Positions 17,200 through 24,972 of a stretch of 64,000 nt of DNA are shown piece after piece. The translations under genes were made by a program, and so were the position numbers. The notes beneath the pieces are model-generated. The model searched no databases. It was not told where the DNA came from and saw nothing but the letters and a program-made list of their open reading frames with translations. This DNA is from Acidobacteriota bacterium (lineage in GTDB: Bacteria > Acidobacteriota > Vicinamibacteria > Fen-336). Within the stretch, counting starts at the first letter, position 1, and the number at the start of each line of letters is the position of its first letter. The DNA lies in contig JAJDNS010000003.1 in the NCBI GenBank assembly GCA_022340585.1, positions 1-64,000 of the forward strand, given 5' to 3'.

Positions 17200-18690
17200 C
17201 TACCCGAACAGCGCTCGGACCGCGGGCTTCATGACCTTGCCCATGGCGTTGCGGGGAAAGTCGGCCACCACCTCCAGCCGCCGGGGGATCTTGTAGCCCG
17301 AGAGCCTCTCGCCGGCCCACGCCTGCAACCCGGCCAGATCCAGCTCCGCCCCCCCTCCGACCACCGCCGCCACCGCCACGATCTCCCCCCAGGTGGCGTC
17401 GTCCAGGCCCACGACGGCGCAGTCCTCGATCGCGGGGTGTTGGCGCAGTGTGTCCTCGATCTCCAACGCCGAGAGCTTGTAGCCGCCCGACTTGATGATG
17501 TCCACCGAGAGCCGGCCCAGGATCCGGTAGTACCCGCTCTCCAGGACCGCCATGTCCCCGGTCCGGAACCACCCGTCCACGAAGGACGCCTGCGTCACGC
17601 CGGGCTGGTTCCAGTACTCGCGGAACACCGCGGGTCCCCTGACCTGGATCTCACCGGGTTCGTCCTCGCCCTCGATCACCTCGCCTGACTCCCCCGTCAG
17701 GCGCACCTCGACGCGCGGGAGGGCCTGTCCGACGGCCCCGGGCCGGCGCTCGCCGTGGAGCGGGTTGGAGAGGGCCATGCCGATCTCCGTCATCCCGTAG
17801 CGCTCGAGTAGCCTCTGCCCCGTCAGCGTGGTCCACCTCTCGTGGACGCTGGCCGGGAGGGCGGCCGACCCGGAGACCATGAGGCGCATGCTCCCGAAGC
17901 CCTCGGCCCAGCGCCGCCTCTCGTCCGCCCCCGCGGACTCGAGGGCCCCGATCAGCCTGACGTAGATCGTCGGGACGGCCATGAAGACCGTGTACGCCCT
18001 CTTCCCCACCCGCTCGAGGATCCGGTCGAGGTCGAAGGACTCGAAGGCGTCCACGAACGCCCCCGACCACAGCGCGCACCCGAGCACGTTCACGATGCCG
18101 TGGACGTGATGCAGCGGGAGGAAGAGAGGGATGCGGTCGTCCGCCCGCCACTCCCAGGCCTCGGCGAGAGACGTGATCTGCGCCTCCACGTTCGCGTGGG
18201 TGGTGACGACTCCCTTTGGCTTGCTGGTCGTGCCGCTCGTGTAGAGGATCAGGGCCGGCCGCTCGGAGGAGACTCGGGGGAGCGGGCCGGGCTCCGCATC
18301 GAGAGCCTCTTCGATCAGCACGAGCCGGACGCCCAGGCGGCGACAGAGCGGCGCGATCCGATCCTTCAGGCGTCGGGACACGACGGTCACACCCACGCCG
18401 GCGTCGGCGAGAACGTGCCGGAGCTCCGGCTCGGGGGCGGCCACACTGAGCGGCACGGCGATCCCGCCCGCGCGCCACGCACCCCACTGGGCGGCCGCGT
18501 ACTCCAGGCCGGCGGGGATCAGTGAGGCGACGCGCATCTCCCTTAGGTCCTCCTCGCCGTCGAGGAGAGCTGCGGCCACCCCGGCGGAAGCGCGGAGCAG
18601 GTCCGCGTAGGAGTGGGTCTTTCCACCCGAGGCCACGGCCGGCCTCTGACCGTGGCCTTCAGCTCGCTCGATGAGTCTGATCCCTGTCAC
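17200..18690 (-). CDS. AMP-dependent acyl-CoA synthetase, malonyl-CoA synthetase (MatB/ACSF3)-like
   Basis: ANL-superfamily ligase, 496 aa. P-loop LILYTSGTTSKPKG, A5 motif ERYGMTEIGMALSNPL, hinge GWFRTGDMAV, A8 DIIKSGGYKLSALEIE and C-terminal catalytic Lys in PRNAMGKVMKP. The ERYGMTEIGMALSNPL string resembles MatB and mitochondrial ACSF3, which activate malonate (or methylmalonate) to the CoA thioester. A malonate transporter (madL-madM) lies about 5 kb away in the same orientation, supporting but not proving malonate as substrate. Lies 121 bases upstream of the oxidoreductase gene, so possibly separately transcribed. Confidence 0.82.
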   Translation of the reverse strand: MTGIRLIERAEGHGQRPAVASGGKTHSYADLLRASAGVAAALLDGEEDLREMRVASLIPAGLEYAAAQWGAWRAGGIAVPLSVAAPEPELRHVLADAGVGVTVVSRRLKDRIAPLCRRLGVRLVLIEEALDAEPGPLPRVSSERPALILYTSGTTSKPKGVVTTHANVEAQITSLAEAWEWRADDRIPLFLPLHHVHGIVNVLGCALWSGAFVDAFESFDLDRILERVGKRAYTVFMAVPTIYVRLIGALESAGADERRRWAEGFGSMRLMVSGSAALPASVHERWTTLTGQRLLERYGMTEIGMALSNPLHGERRPGAVGQALPRVEVRLTGESGEVIEGEDEPGEIQVRGPAVFREYWNQPGVTQASFVDGWFRTGDMAVLESGYYRILGRLSVDIIKSGGYKLSALEIEDTLRQHPAIEDCAVVGLDDATWGEIVAVAAVVGGGAELDLAGLQAWAGERLSGYKIPRRLEVVADFPRNAMGKVMKPAVRALFG

Positions 18691-18748
18691 CGTCTTCCAG
18701 GGCCCCAGCCTACCTCAGGGGGCGCGTCGGCCGGGTGGACGAGCCGTG

Positions 18749-21004
18749 TCAGTCGCGGCTCGCGGCCAGGTCCACCGCGATCACCTCGTGGGCGTGGATC
18801 GACGGCACCGTGACCTCCAGCCACTCCCCCGTCTGGCGGACAGGAGGCGCCTGTACACCGACGAGAAGCTCGAGCCGCGTCGCCCGGAGCCCGTCCGGGA
18901 GCCGCACACGCACGCGTTGCTCCGCCACCGGAAGCAACTCGCGCACGGGCCCCTTCATCATCATGGGGTTGGTCAGGTTCACGAGGTGCACGGTGAGGGA
19001 GTCCCTCTGCCGCCACACGGTGACGTCGAGGACCCCCGGACCGACCACGCTCACCGGCGGGTCCTCGTTCGTGGCCCAGGTCACAGCGTTCCGCAACAGC
19101 TTCAGGTGGTCCGGCGAGAGCACCTCCCAGAAGGTCCGGTCGACGTCCCAGGGGAAGTAGGCCACCCGGCCCGCACCCACCTCACGAAGGAAGACCTGGG
19201 GGATGCCTGTCCGGGGCTGCCGCACGTAGACCTTCTCCATGGGGAGGTCGGGGTAGGACGGGATGAGGGTGAGGGGCGGGTTCGGGAACGGCACGTTGGC
19301 CTTCACGTCGAGTTGCCAGACGCCATTAATGATCCGCGGGGCGTCCTCGAGCCCCTGCAGCAGCGGGTGCCCCGCCGCCGAATCGTGCTCGAGGCGGAGG
19401 TACGAGTTGCGCACCGGGCCCGGACGGCGGCCCACGAACGAAACGCCGAGGAGGTCGGCGAGGCCGAAGTCGCTCCGCTCGATGCCATCCTCGTCGCGGA
19501 GCGAGGTCTCGGAGGTGGCCACGAGCCCTCCGCCCCGCGTCACGAAGTCGGAGAGCTGGGCACACTGCCGATCGGAGAGGGCCTCGATGTTCGGCAGGAT
19601 GAGGGTCTCGAGCGGCGCGAGGTGAGGGGCGTCGAGGAGGCGGTCGTGGACCATCTCGAACGGGATGCGGCTTTCGACCAGTGCCTGGTACCAACCGAGG
19701 GCCGGCTCCTCGACCCGCTGCCGGACGCGGTCGCCGGCGCAGGACCACGCCGTCTGCTGGGAGTACACGAGGCCCACCCGGGCCAGCGGCCTCTCGTTGC
19801 GCAGGTAGCGCTCGGCGCCGTGGCACCAGGTGTAGAGCTCTTCGACGGGGCGGAGCCATCGCTCGTCGTGCAGCGTCCCCGCGAACTTCGTGAACCACGG
19901 CCTCATGCCGTTGGCGACGAGGTCCGCGACCCAGAGGCGGATCTCGTCGCCGCTCTGCACGGAGTCCTTCCAGCGGTAGGGCTCCTCGACCCCGACGCTG
20001 AAGATCCCCACCACGGGCTTCTGGCCCATGGTGGCGCGGTACTCCTTGGCGTTCATACCGATCGCCCACGGCGCCATCAGGCCACGGCGCGCCTGGCGGT
20101 CGGCGGCCAGCATGGGCGCCCGTTCGCCAATGGTCTTCATGTCGAGACGGCTGCTGGCCCCCCCGCCGGCATTGGGGATGACGCAGGAGTCGGCGTTGAT
20201 CTTGCGGACCTCGGAGTCCCAGAGCCGCCACAGGGCGAAGAGCCGCTCCTCCCGCCACTGCCGGTAGTCGCGGTGCACCGGGTCCCCTGGATCGGCCGTC
20301 CGCGGCAGGTCGCGGCCGGTGGCGGCCCGAAACCCGGTCCGGCAGTGCTCGCAGTAGCACGGCCCCGACCCGTCCCAGCGGTTGACGAAGAGGGCGTCCA
20401 CCCGGTAGCGGGCCATGATCTCCCTCATCACCTCGGTCATGAACTCGAAGTTGTAGGGACCCAGGCCGCAGGTGACCCACATCTCCGGCGACGCCCAGTG
20501 GCGCCGCGGCCGGCCCTCCTCGTCCACGGCGATCCAGTCGGGGTGCGCTGCCTGCACGTCGTCGTAAGTGGCGTGGGGGTCGGTGCGGGCCGCGACGACC
20601 ATGCCGAGGCGCCGGCACCCGGCGGCGAGCTCGCCGAACACGTCGCGATCACCGAGCCAGGCGCTGCGGTGGTGGAAGGGCACCTCCGTGGGGTAGTAGG
20701 CCACGCAGCCCCCGGCGCTCAGGCAGACGGCATCGGAGTGGGTGCGCTGGAAGTAGTCGAGCCAGAACCCGGCGTCGAGCCCGGGCGGGTCGTCCTCGAC
20801 CAGGGTGAGCTGAGCCCACCGCATCGGTCGAAAGGTCCACGATGGCAGGGGCGGCACCTCGTCCGCCGTCGCCGCCGGCGCGGGTCCCGACGCGGGCCAG
20901 GCCAGGCGGCCGAGACCCTGGGCGACGCCAGCGAGCGCTGACGTCTTCAGAAAGTCGCGGCGGGCGGGCAAGGGGGGAGCGGGTGGACGGGCAAGCCTCT
21001 TCAT
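18749..21004 (-). CDS. Tat-exported glycoside hydrolase-like protein with beta-galactosidase trimerisation-type domain
   Basis: 751 aa. Tat signal RRDFLKTSALAGVAQGLG, then a TIM-barrel domain resembling hypothetical glycosyl hydrolase families (GHL6/GH29-GH42 edge): DLYFQ-like barrel strands, a Cys pair in PCYCEHCRTGF, YRVDALFVNRWDGSG. Residues ~400-620 look like the class I glutamine-amidotransferase-like trimerisation domain of GH42 (ILPNIEALSDRQCAQLSDFV, GGGLVATSETS). A beta-sandwich tail follows. Catalytic residues cannot be assigned with confidence; role in polysaccharide breakdown is inference. Its ATG overlaps the stop of a short leader ORF as ATGA. Confidence 0.75.
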   Translation of the reverse strand: MKRLARPPAPPLPARRDFLKTSALAGVAQGLGRLAWPASGPAPAATADEVPPLPSWTFRPMRWAQLTLVEDDPPGLDAGFWLDYFQRTHSDAVCLSAGGCVAYYPTEVPFHHRSAWLGDRDVFGELAAGCRRLGMVVAARTDPHATYDDVQAAHPDWIAVDEEGRPRRHWASPEMWVTCGLGPYNFEFMTEVMREIMARYRVDALFVNRWDGSGPCYCEHCRTGFRAATGRDLPRTADPGDPVHRDYRQWREERLFALWRLWDSEVRKINADSCVIPNAGGGASSRLDMKTIGERAPMLAADRQARRGLMAPWAIGMNAKEYRATMGQKPVVGIFSVGVEEPYRWKDSVQSGDEIRLWVADLVANGMRPWFTKFAGTLHDERWLRPVEELYTWCHGAERYLRNERPLARVGLVYSQQTAWSCAGDRVRQRVEEPALGWYQALVESRIPFEMVHDRLLDAPHLAPLETLILPNIEALSDRQCAQLSDFVTRGGGLVATSETSLRDEDGIERSDFGLADLLGVSFVGRRPGPVRNSYLRLEHDSAAGHPLLQGLEDAPRIINGVWQLDVKANVPFPNPPLTLIPSYPDLPMEKVYVRQPRTGIPQVFLREVGAGRVAYFPWDVDRTFWEVLSPDHLKLLRNAVTWATNEDPPVSVVGPGVLDVTVWRQRDSLTVHLVNLTNPMMMKGPVRELLPVAEQRVRVRLPDGLRATRLELLVGVQAPPVRQTGEWLEVTVPSIHAHEVIAVDLAASRD

Positions 21005-21090
21005 GGCCCCTCAGTCGACGAGAATGTCGCGGCCCACCGCGCGATGGATGCGGAGGATCCGGTCCGTCCGGCGCCGGCGAGTCTGGTCAT
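21001..21090 (-). CDS. 29-codon leader ORF coupled to the glycosidase gene
   Basis: Open frame MTRLAGAGRTGSSASIAR... of 29 aa ending in TGA that overlaps the ATG of the glycosidase (ATGA). It has the strongest ribosome site in the region, AGGAGGA at 21098-21104 with seven-base spacing, and lies 31 bases after a promoter-like pair. The peptide is Ser/Ala/Arg-rich without a recognisable domain; it has no run of one amino acid that would point to classical attenuation. Most likely role: translational coupling. Confidence 0.5.
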   Translation of the reverse strand: MTRLAGAGRTGSSASIARWAATFSSTEGP

Positions 21091-21120
21091 CGTGGAGTCC
21101 TCCTGTTTCGATGTCCACGT

Positions 21121-21149
21121 AGCCTAGTGTGCCCGTCGAGCGCAGGCAA
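21121..21149 (-). promoter_or_regulatory. Sigma70-like promoter for the leader ORF and glycosidase
   Basis: On the minus strand TTGCCT (21144-21149) is followed by 17 bases and TAGGCT (21121-21126). TSS expected near 21114, leaving a short leader before the strong AGGAGGA site. Confidence 0.55.
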
Positions 21150-21341
21150 CGGAGGGGAATGACGCTCACCGGCAAGCGTCCCCTTGGTGGCCCCGTCCTC
21201 GGGCCATGGAGCGGTCGCCGGCTTCTGGCGTGACCTACTCGACCGGCTCCCTGGCCAAGGCGGTCTGGGGAATCTCGGTCTGGGGCTCGGTAGGAAGCCC
21301 CGCATACCCAAGGGTCCCGACGACAGCCGCACCGCCTTCGG

Positions 21342-21480
21342 ATACGCGACGATGGCGCGCGTGTCCGCTTCCGAGAAGCCGAACGGCGGCATCGGAGGGC
21401 GCGGGTGACTTCCGGTACGATCGATCCTCCGGGTCAGCAGGCGGATCCCCTTCTCCTCGCGTAGCCCGGCATGCCAGCGA
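21342..21480 (-). pseudogene. Possible remnant of a c-type cytochrome C-terminus
   Basis: On the minus strand 21392-21342 reads MPPFGFSEADTRAIVAY, closely resembling the C-terminal haem-Met helix of small c-type cytochromes (MP.FGF...e...I..Y). The flanking sequence up to ~21480 reads only as scrambled, frame-shifted matches and has no CxxCH, so this looks like a decayed end of a gene. The rest of 21150-21605 shows nothing else I can support. Confidence 0.3.
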
Positions 21481-21605
21481 TGCGCGGTGCCCGGATCGCC
21501 CAGTTTGCCTCGCCGAAGCTGGGTGGCGACACCGGGATCGGCGCCCCCGCACTCACTTGCCAAACGAGCGATCCTCCTGAGCGAGTCCCGCCAACTGGAG
21601 ATACG

Positions 21606-22907
21606 ATGCGCGCGGGAACGGCACGATCGATGAACACACCCCACGTCGCCCTCACACTGCTCCGCTTCCAGCTGCGAGCGGGGGCGCGGGTGGCGGTGCG
21701 GACCACCGTGCCCACGGCGATGGCCCTGGTCGGGGTGGTGGTGCTGTACGGCAGCCCCGCGGTCATCCTTGGAGCCGTGGCCACGCTGCTCTTCCCCCCC
21801 AGGGGGTCGATCCAGGCCGCCCTGCTCGCCAGCGGGCTCTTCTTCGCCGTCTCCCGGGCCGCGGCCTGTCGGCTCACTCTCGGCCTCGGAGGCTGGATCC
21901 GCCACCTGCCGGTCTCCTCCTCCGCTCAGCGGCGAGCGGTGACGGCCGGGCTCGTCGCGGTGCAGGGGCCAGCCCTCGCGGTGGTCCTCGCCGGGGGCCT
22001 GGCAGTGGTCTCGAGCCAGCCCGCGACGACTCTGCCGCGGCTGCTCGGCCTGCCGCTGCTCGCCTGGGGCGCAGCGCTGGCCGCGGTCGGCGCCGGATGG
22101 ACGCGCTGGGTGGCGGCCGCCGGCGCGATCAGCGCCTGGGCCGGGTCGTGGTGGGGACCGCTGCTGTCCGCGGGGCTCCTCCTGCTGGCCGAGACCGCGG
22201 CCCGACCCGTCGATGTCGAGACCCGCCGGCGCGCCGGTCGTTGGGCCAACGTCTCCCGTGCTCGGCAGGAGGGCGAGGCGCTGGGGGCCGCGGCGTTCTG
22301 GACGATGGTGAGCCGCCGGGCCATCGGCATTCGAGTGGCCAGGAGCTGGTTGACCAGCCTGCTCGCCGTGGGGCCGACGCTCCTGTTCCTGCGCAACAAC
22401 TCCCTCACCCCCGGGCAGGAAGAGGCCGCGGCGCGCCTGGGCGGGCTGGCCGCCGCGGTTCTCGCGATCGCGATCCTGGCCGAGGCCCTGGTGAAGCGGC
22501 GCCCGCCGTGGCCGTGGGCGCGGTCCCTGCCCTGGCCGGCGCGGCTCCGGGTCGGCCTGGACGCCGCTCTGCTCGGCGCGGTGGCGCTCCCGAGCATGGC
22601 GGTGGCCCTCGCCGTGCCGTCGGTGATCCCTTCCCTCCTGGCCACCGTGCCCTGGCTCGCCCTTCGGGGCGCTGCGGAGATCCGCCGTGCACCCGGCCAC
22701 CAGGGGGGCACCGCGCGGCTCCTGCTGGAGGGGGGGCTCGTGGGAGGGCTCGTGACGCTGGTCCCGTGGGTCGCGTGGGGCTTGCTCGCGGCGACGCCGG
22801 TGGCCCTGGGCATCGCCGCCGGGAGGGAGCGCCGCCAGGAGATCAGCCGCTGGCACGAGCTCCACCACGTGGCCGCCGGCGATCCCCTCTCGTGGAGCGA
22901 CGCGTGA
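21606..22907 (+). CDS. Polytopic membrane protein, putative ABC-transporter membrane subunit
   Basis: 433 aa, Ala/Leu-rich, with roughly ten hydrophobic segments and no recognisable soluble domain. Its stop overlaps the GTG of an ABC ATPase gene (GTGA), so it is probably the transmembrane half of a small ABC exporter, similar in organisation to ABC-2 type systems. ATG at 21606 follows GGAG by five bases; ATG at 21630 is an alternative. The sequence is too divergent for me to name a family. Ends with a basic/His-rich cytoplasmic tail (RERRQEISRWHELHHV). Confidence 0.75.
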   Translation: MRAGTARSMNTPHVALTLLRFQLRAGARVAVRTTVPTAMALVGVVVLYGSPAVILGAVATLLFPPRGSIQAALLASGLFFAVSRAAACRLTLGLGGWIRHLPVSSSAQRRAVTAGLVAVQGPALAVVLAGGLAVVSSQPATTLPRLLGLPLLAWGAALAAVGAGWTRWVAAAGAISAWAGSWWGPLLSAGLLLLAETAARPVDVETRRRAGRWANVSRARQEGEALGAAAFWTMVSRRAIGIRVARSWLTSLLAVGPTLLFLRNNSLTPGQEEAAARLGGLAAAVLAIAILAEALVKRRPPWPWARSLPWPARLRVGLDAALLGAVALPSMAVALAVPSVIPSLLATVPWLALRGAAEIRRAPGHQGGTARLLLEGGLVGGLVTLVPWVAWGLLAATPVALGIAAGRERRQEISRWHELHHVAAGDPLSWSDA

Positions 22908-23605
22908 TCGAGTTGCGAGGGGTGTGCTTCGGCTACACCTCCCCGGCCGAGGTGCTCGACGATGTGAGCCTGGTGCTCGAGCCAGGACTCACGCTCCTGC
23001 TGGGCCCCAACGGGTGCGGCAAGAGCACGCTCCTGAAGATCGCGGCCGGGGTCGAGAAGCCCCGCCGGGGGGTGGCCCGGGTGGGCGGACACGACCTGTG
23101 GCAGGAGGAGGTGAGCGCCCGTCGCGAGCTGGCCTATCTTCCCGAGCACCCGGACCTGACTCCCTACGCTTCGGTGCGCGACGTCCTGGCCCTGGTGTGC
23201 GGCCTGCGCGGGGAGCCCCCGGAGCGAGCGGAGGCGGCGCTCGAGTGGGTCGGGCTGCAGGGCCTGGGCGGGCGGACGATTCGAGAGCTGTCCAAGGGGC
23301 AGCGACGCCGCGCCACCCTGGCCGCCGCACGGATCGGGCACCCCGGGTGCCTCCTTCTCGACGAGCCGCTGGAGGGGATGGATCGGGTGTCGCGCCACCG
23401 CCTGGTCGGTTGGGTGCGGGAGCGGCTCGACGCGGGGGCCCTCGCTCTCGTCGTGACCCAGGAATTCGAGGCACTGGCGCCCCTGGCCACGCGCGCCCTC
23501 ACCGTGCGTCGACGGAGGTGCGAGATCGTCGAGCCCCTGCCCCCCATCGGCCCGGAGCGCGACGCGGTGCTGGAACGCCTCGCCCGGGGTGACGCGGCGG
23601 GCTAG
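22904..23605 (+). CDS. ABC transporter ATP-binding protein
   Basis: 233 aa ATPase. Walker A GPNGCGKSTLL, Q-loop region ELAYLPEHPDLTPYASVRD, signature IRELSKGQRRRATLAAA (LSKGQ variant of LSGGQ, common in ABC-2/CcmA-type ATPases), Walker B CLLLDEPLEGMD. The usual switch His position reads LVVTQEFEA, that is Gln instead of His, as happens in some non-canonical ATPases. Coupled to the upstream membrane protein by a GTGA overlap. Its TAG overlaps the stop of madM on the other strand (CTAG). Confidence 0.88.
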   Translation: MIELRGVCFGYTSPAEVLDDVSLVLEPGLTLLLGPNGCGKSTLLKIAAGVEKPRRGVARVGGHDLWQEEVSARRELAYLPEHPDLTPYASVRDVLALVCGLRGEPPERAEAALEWVGLQGLGGRTIRELSKGQRRRATLAAARIGHPGCLLLDEPLEGMDRVSRHRLVGWVRERLDAGALALVVTQEFEALAPLATRALTVRRRRCEIVEPLPPIGPERDAVLERLARGDAAG

Positions 23606-24378
23606 GCTCCGAAGAGCGCCCGGATCGTCACGAACACGGCGGAGGGACCCACGAGACAACCGAGGCCGGTATAGAAGGTGGCGGTCATGGCCCCGTAGGG
23701 CACGAGCCTCTCGTCGGTCGCCGCGAGGCCCCCGGCCACTCCGCTCGTCGTGCCCATCAAGCCACCGTAGACCATTGCGGCACGCGGGTTGTCGAGACCG
23801 ATGCGGCCAGCGACGAAGGGCGTGGCGGTCATGACCAGCATGGACTTGACCAGCCCGGCGGCGATGCTCAGGGCCACCACGTCCGAGGTCGCCCCGATGG
23901 CCGTTCCCGTCACCGGCCCGACGATGTAGGTGGCGGCACCGGCCCCGATGGTGGTCATGCTGATCGGGTCCGTGTAGCCGAACACCCAGGCGACGCCGGC
24001 CCCGACGGCGAAGGAGCCGAGCACGCCGGCGACGAGGGAGACGACGGCGCCGGCCCCCGCCCTTCGGATCTCGGCGAAGTCGACACCGAAGGCGGTGGCG
24101 ACGATCGCGAGATCACGGATCATGGCCCCGCCCAGGAGACCCACGCCGGCGAGAACCTCGATGTCCGCGAGCCCGCGGTGTCCTCCCGTCACGACGCCCC
24201 CCACGCCGGCCAGCACCAGGCCGATCAGGATGGCGATGGCCGATCCGTGCACCCGGCCCCGGGTGAGGCGGTCGGAGACGAGGTACGAGATCCAGACGAC
24301 GAGGCCAACGAACGCGAACGCGGTCACCAGCCCGTGGCGCTCCAGTACCGACCCGAGGATGTCGAGGATCCCGGTCAC
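23602..24378 (-). CDS. madM: Malonate transporter subunit MadM
   Basis: 258 aa membrane protein with about eight hydrophobic segments. The LGGAMIRDLAIVATAFGVD and TIGAGAATYIVGPVTGTAIG regions, and the RAAMVYGGLMGTTSGVAGGLAATD segment near the end, are characteristic of MadM, the larger subunit of the Na+-dependent malonate carrier known from Malonomonas rubra. ATG at 24378 overlaps the madL stop (ATGA). The malonate decarboxylase genes usually beside madLM are absent; see the MatB-like ligase at 17200-18690. Confidence 0.9.
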   Translation of the reverse strand: MTGILDILGSVLERHGLVTAFAFVGLVVWISYLVSDRLTRGRVHGSAIAILIGLVLAGVGGVVTGGHRGLADIEVLAGVGLLGGAMIRDLAIVATAFGVDFAEIRRAGAGAVVSLVAGVLGSFAVGAGVAWVFGYTDPISMTTIGAGAATYIVGPVTGTAIGATSDVVALSIAAGLVKSMLVMTATPFVAGRIGLDNPRAAMVYGGLMGTTSGVAGGLAATDERLVPYGAMTATFYTGLGCLVGPSAVFVTIRALFGA

Positions 24379-24761
24379 GGCTCGTCCCCGGAGTCGGGCG
24401 CGTGTCCCGCCCGGCCAATGCGACTGATCAGGGGCACGAGGAGGAAGCCGACCGCGACGGCCAGGGTCCCGGCGAGCAGCGCCGCCGGACCACCCTGGAG
24501 CGCGGAGAGCACGTCCTGCTTGGCGGCCATGGCCACCACCACCGGGATGTAGATCGAGCTCCAGAACACGATGCCCCGCTGCGACGTCGGGTTGAGCCTC
24601 CCCCTCGCCCTCAGGCGGTCGGAGAGCAGGATCAGCAGGAGCATGGCGATGCCCACGCCGCCCACGTTGGCCTCGACGCCGATGAGGTCCCCCAGCAGGT
24701 CGCCGAGGAACGCGCCGGCGAGCAGGCAGCCCGACAGCAGCGCGACGCCGTAGATCACCAA
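24375..24761 (-). CDS. madL: Malonate transporter subunit MadL
   Basis: 128 aa, four hydrophobic segments, small subunit of the malonate carrier. MVIYGVALLSGCLLAGAFLG and the GVEANVGGVGIAMLLLIL segment, then QRGIVFWSSIYIPVVVAMAA, are typical MadL. Reads from TTG at 24761 or GTG at 24758; AGGAGAG lies just upstream and favours either. Coupled to madM by ATGA. A sodium symporter gene ends 211 bases upstream in the same orientation; a shared transcript is possible. Confidence 0.9.
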   Translation of the reverse strand: MVIYGVALLSGCLLAGAFLGDLLGDLIGVEANVGGVGIAMLLLILLSDRLRARGRLNPTSQRGIVFWSSIYIPVVVAMAAKQDVLSALQGGPAALLAGTLAVAVGFLLVPLISRIGRAGHAPDSGDEP

Positions 24762-24972
24762 TCCTCTCTCCTGTCGTTCGAAGGTGCCCCTAACGGGGGC
24801 AACGCTGGCATTCTACGTGGTGGGTTCCACGCGGTGGGTTCCCCGTCCCGCGGAGGGGGGCCCACACAGACGCCACGCTCCCCGCTAAGCGGCACGGACG
24901 TCGGTCGACCAGCGCGGAGGGCAGCCCGCGCGAACCGCCCTCCGCACCCGGCTGTGCTCCGGCCGCGATCGC

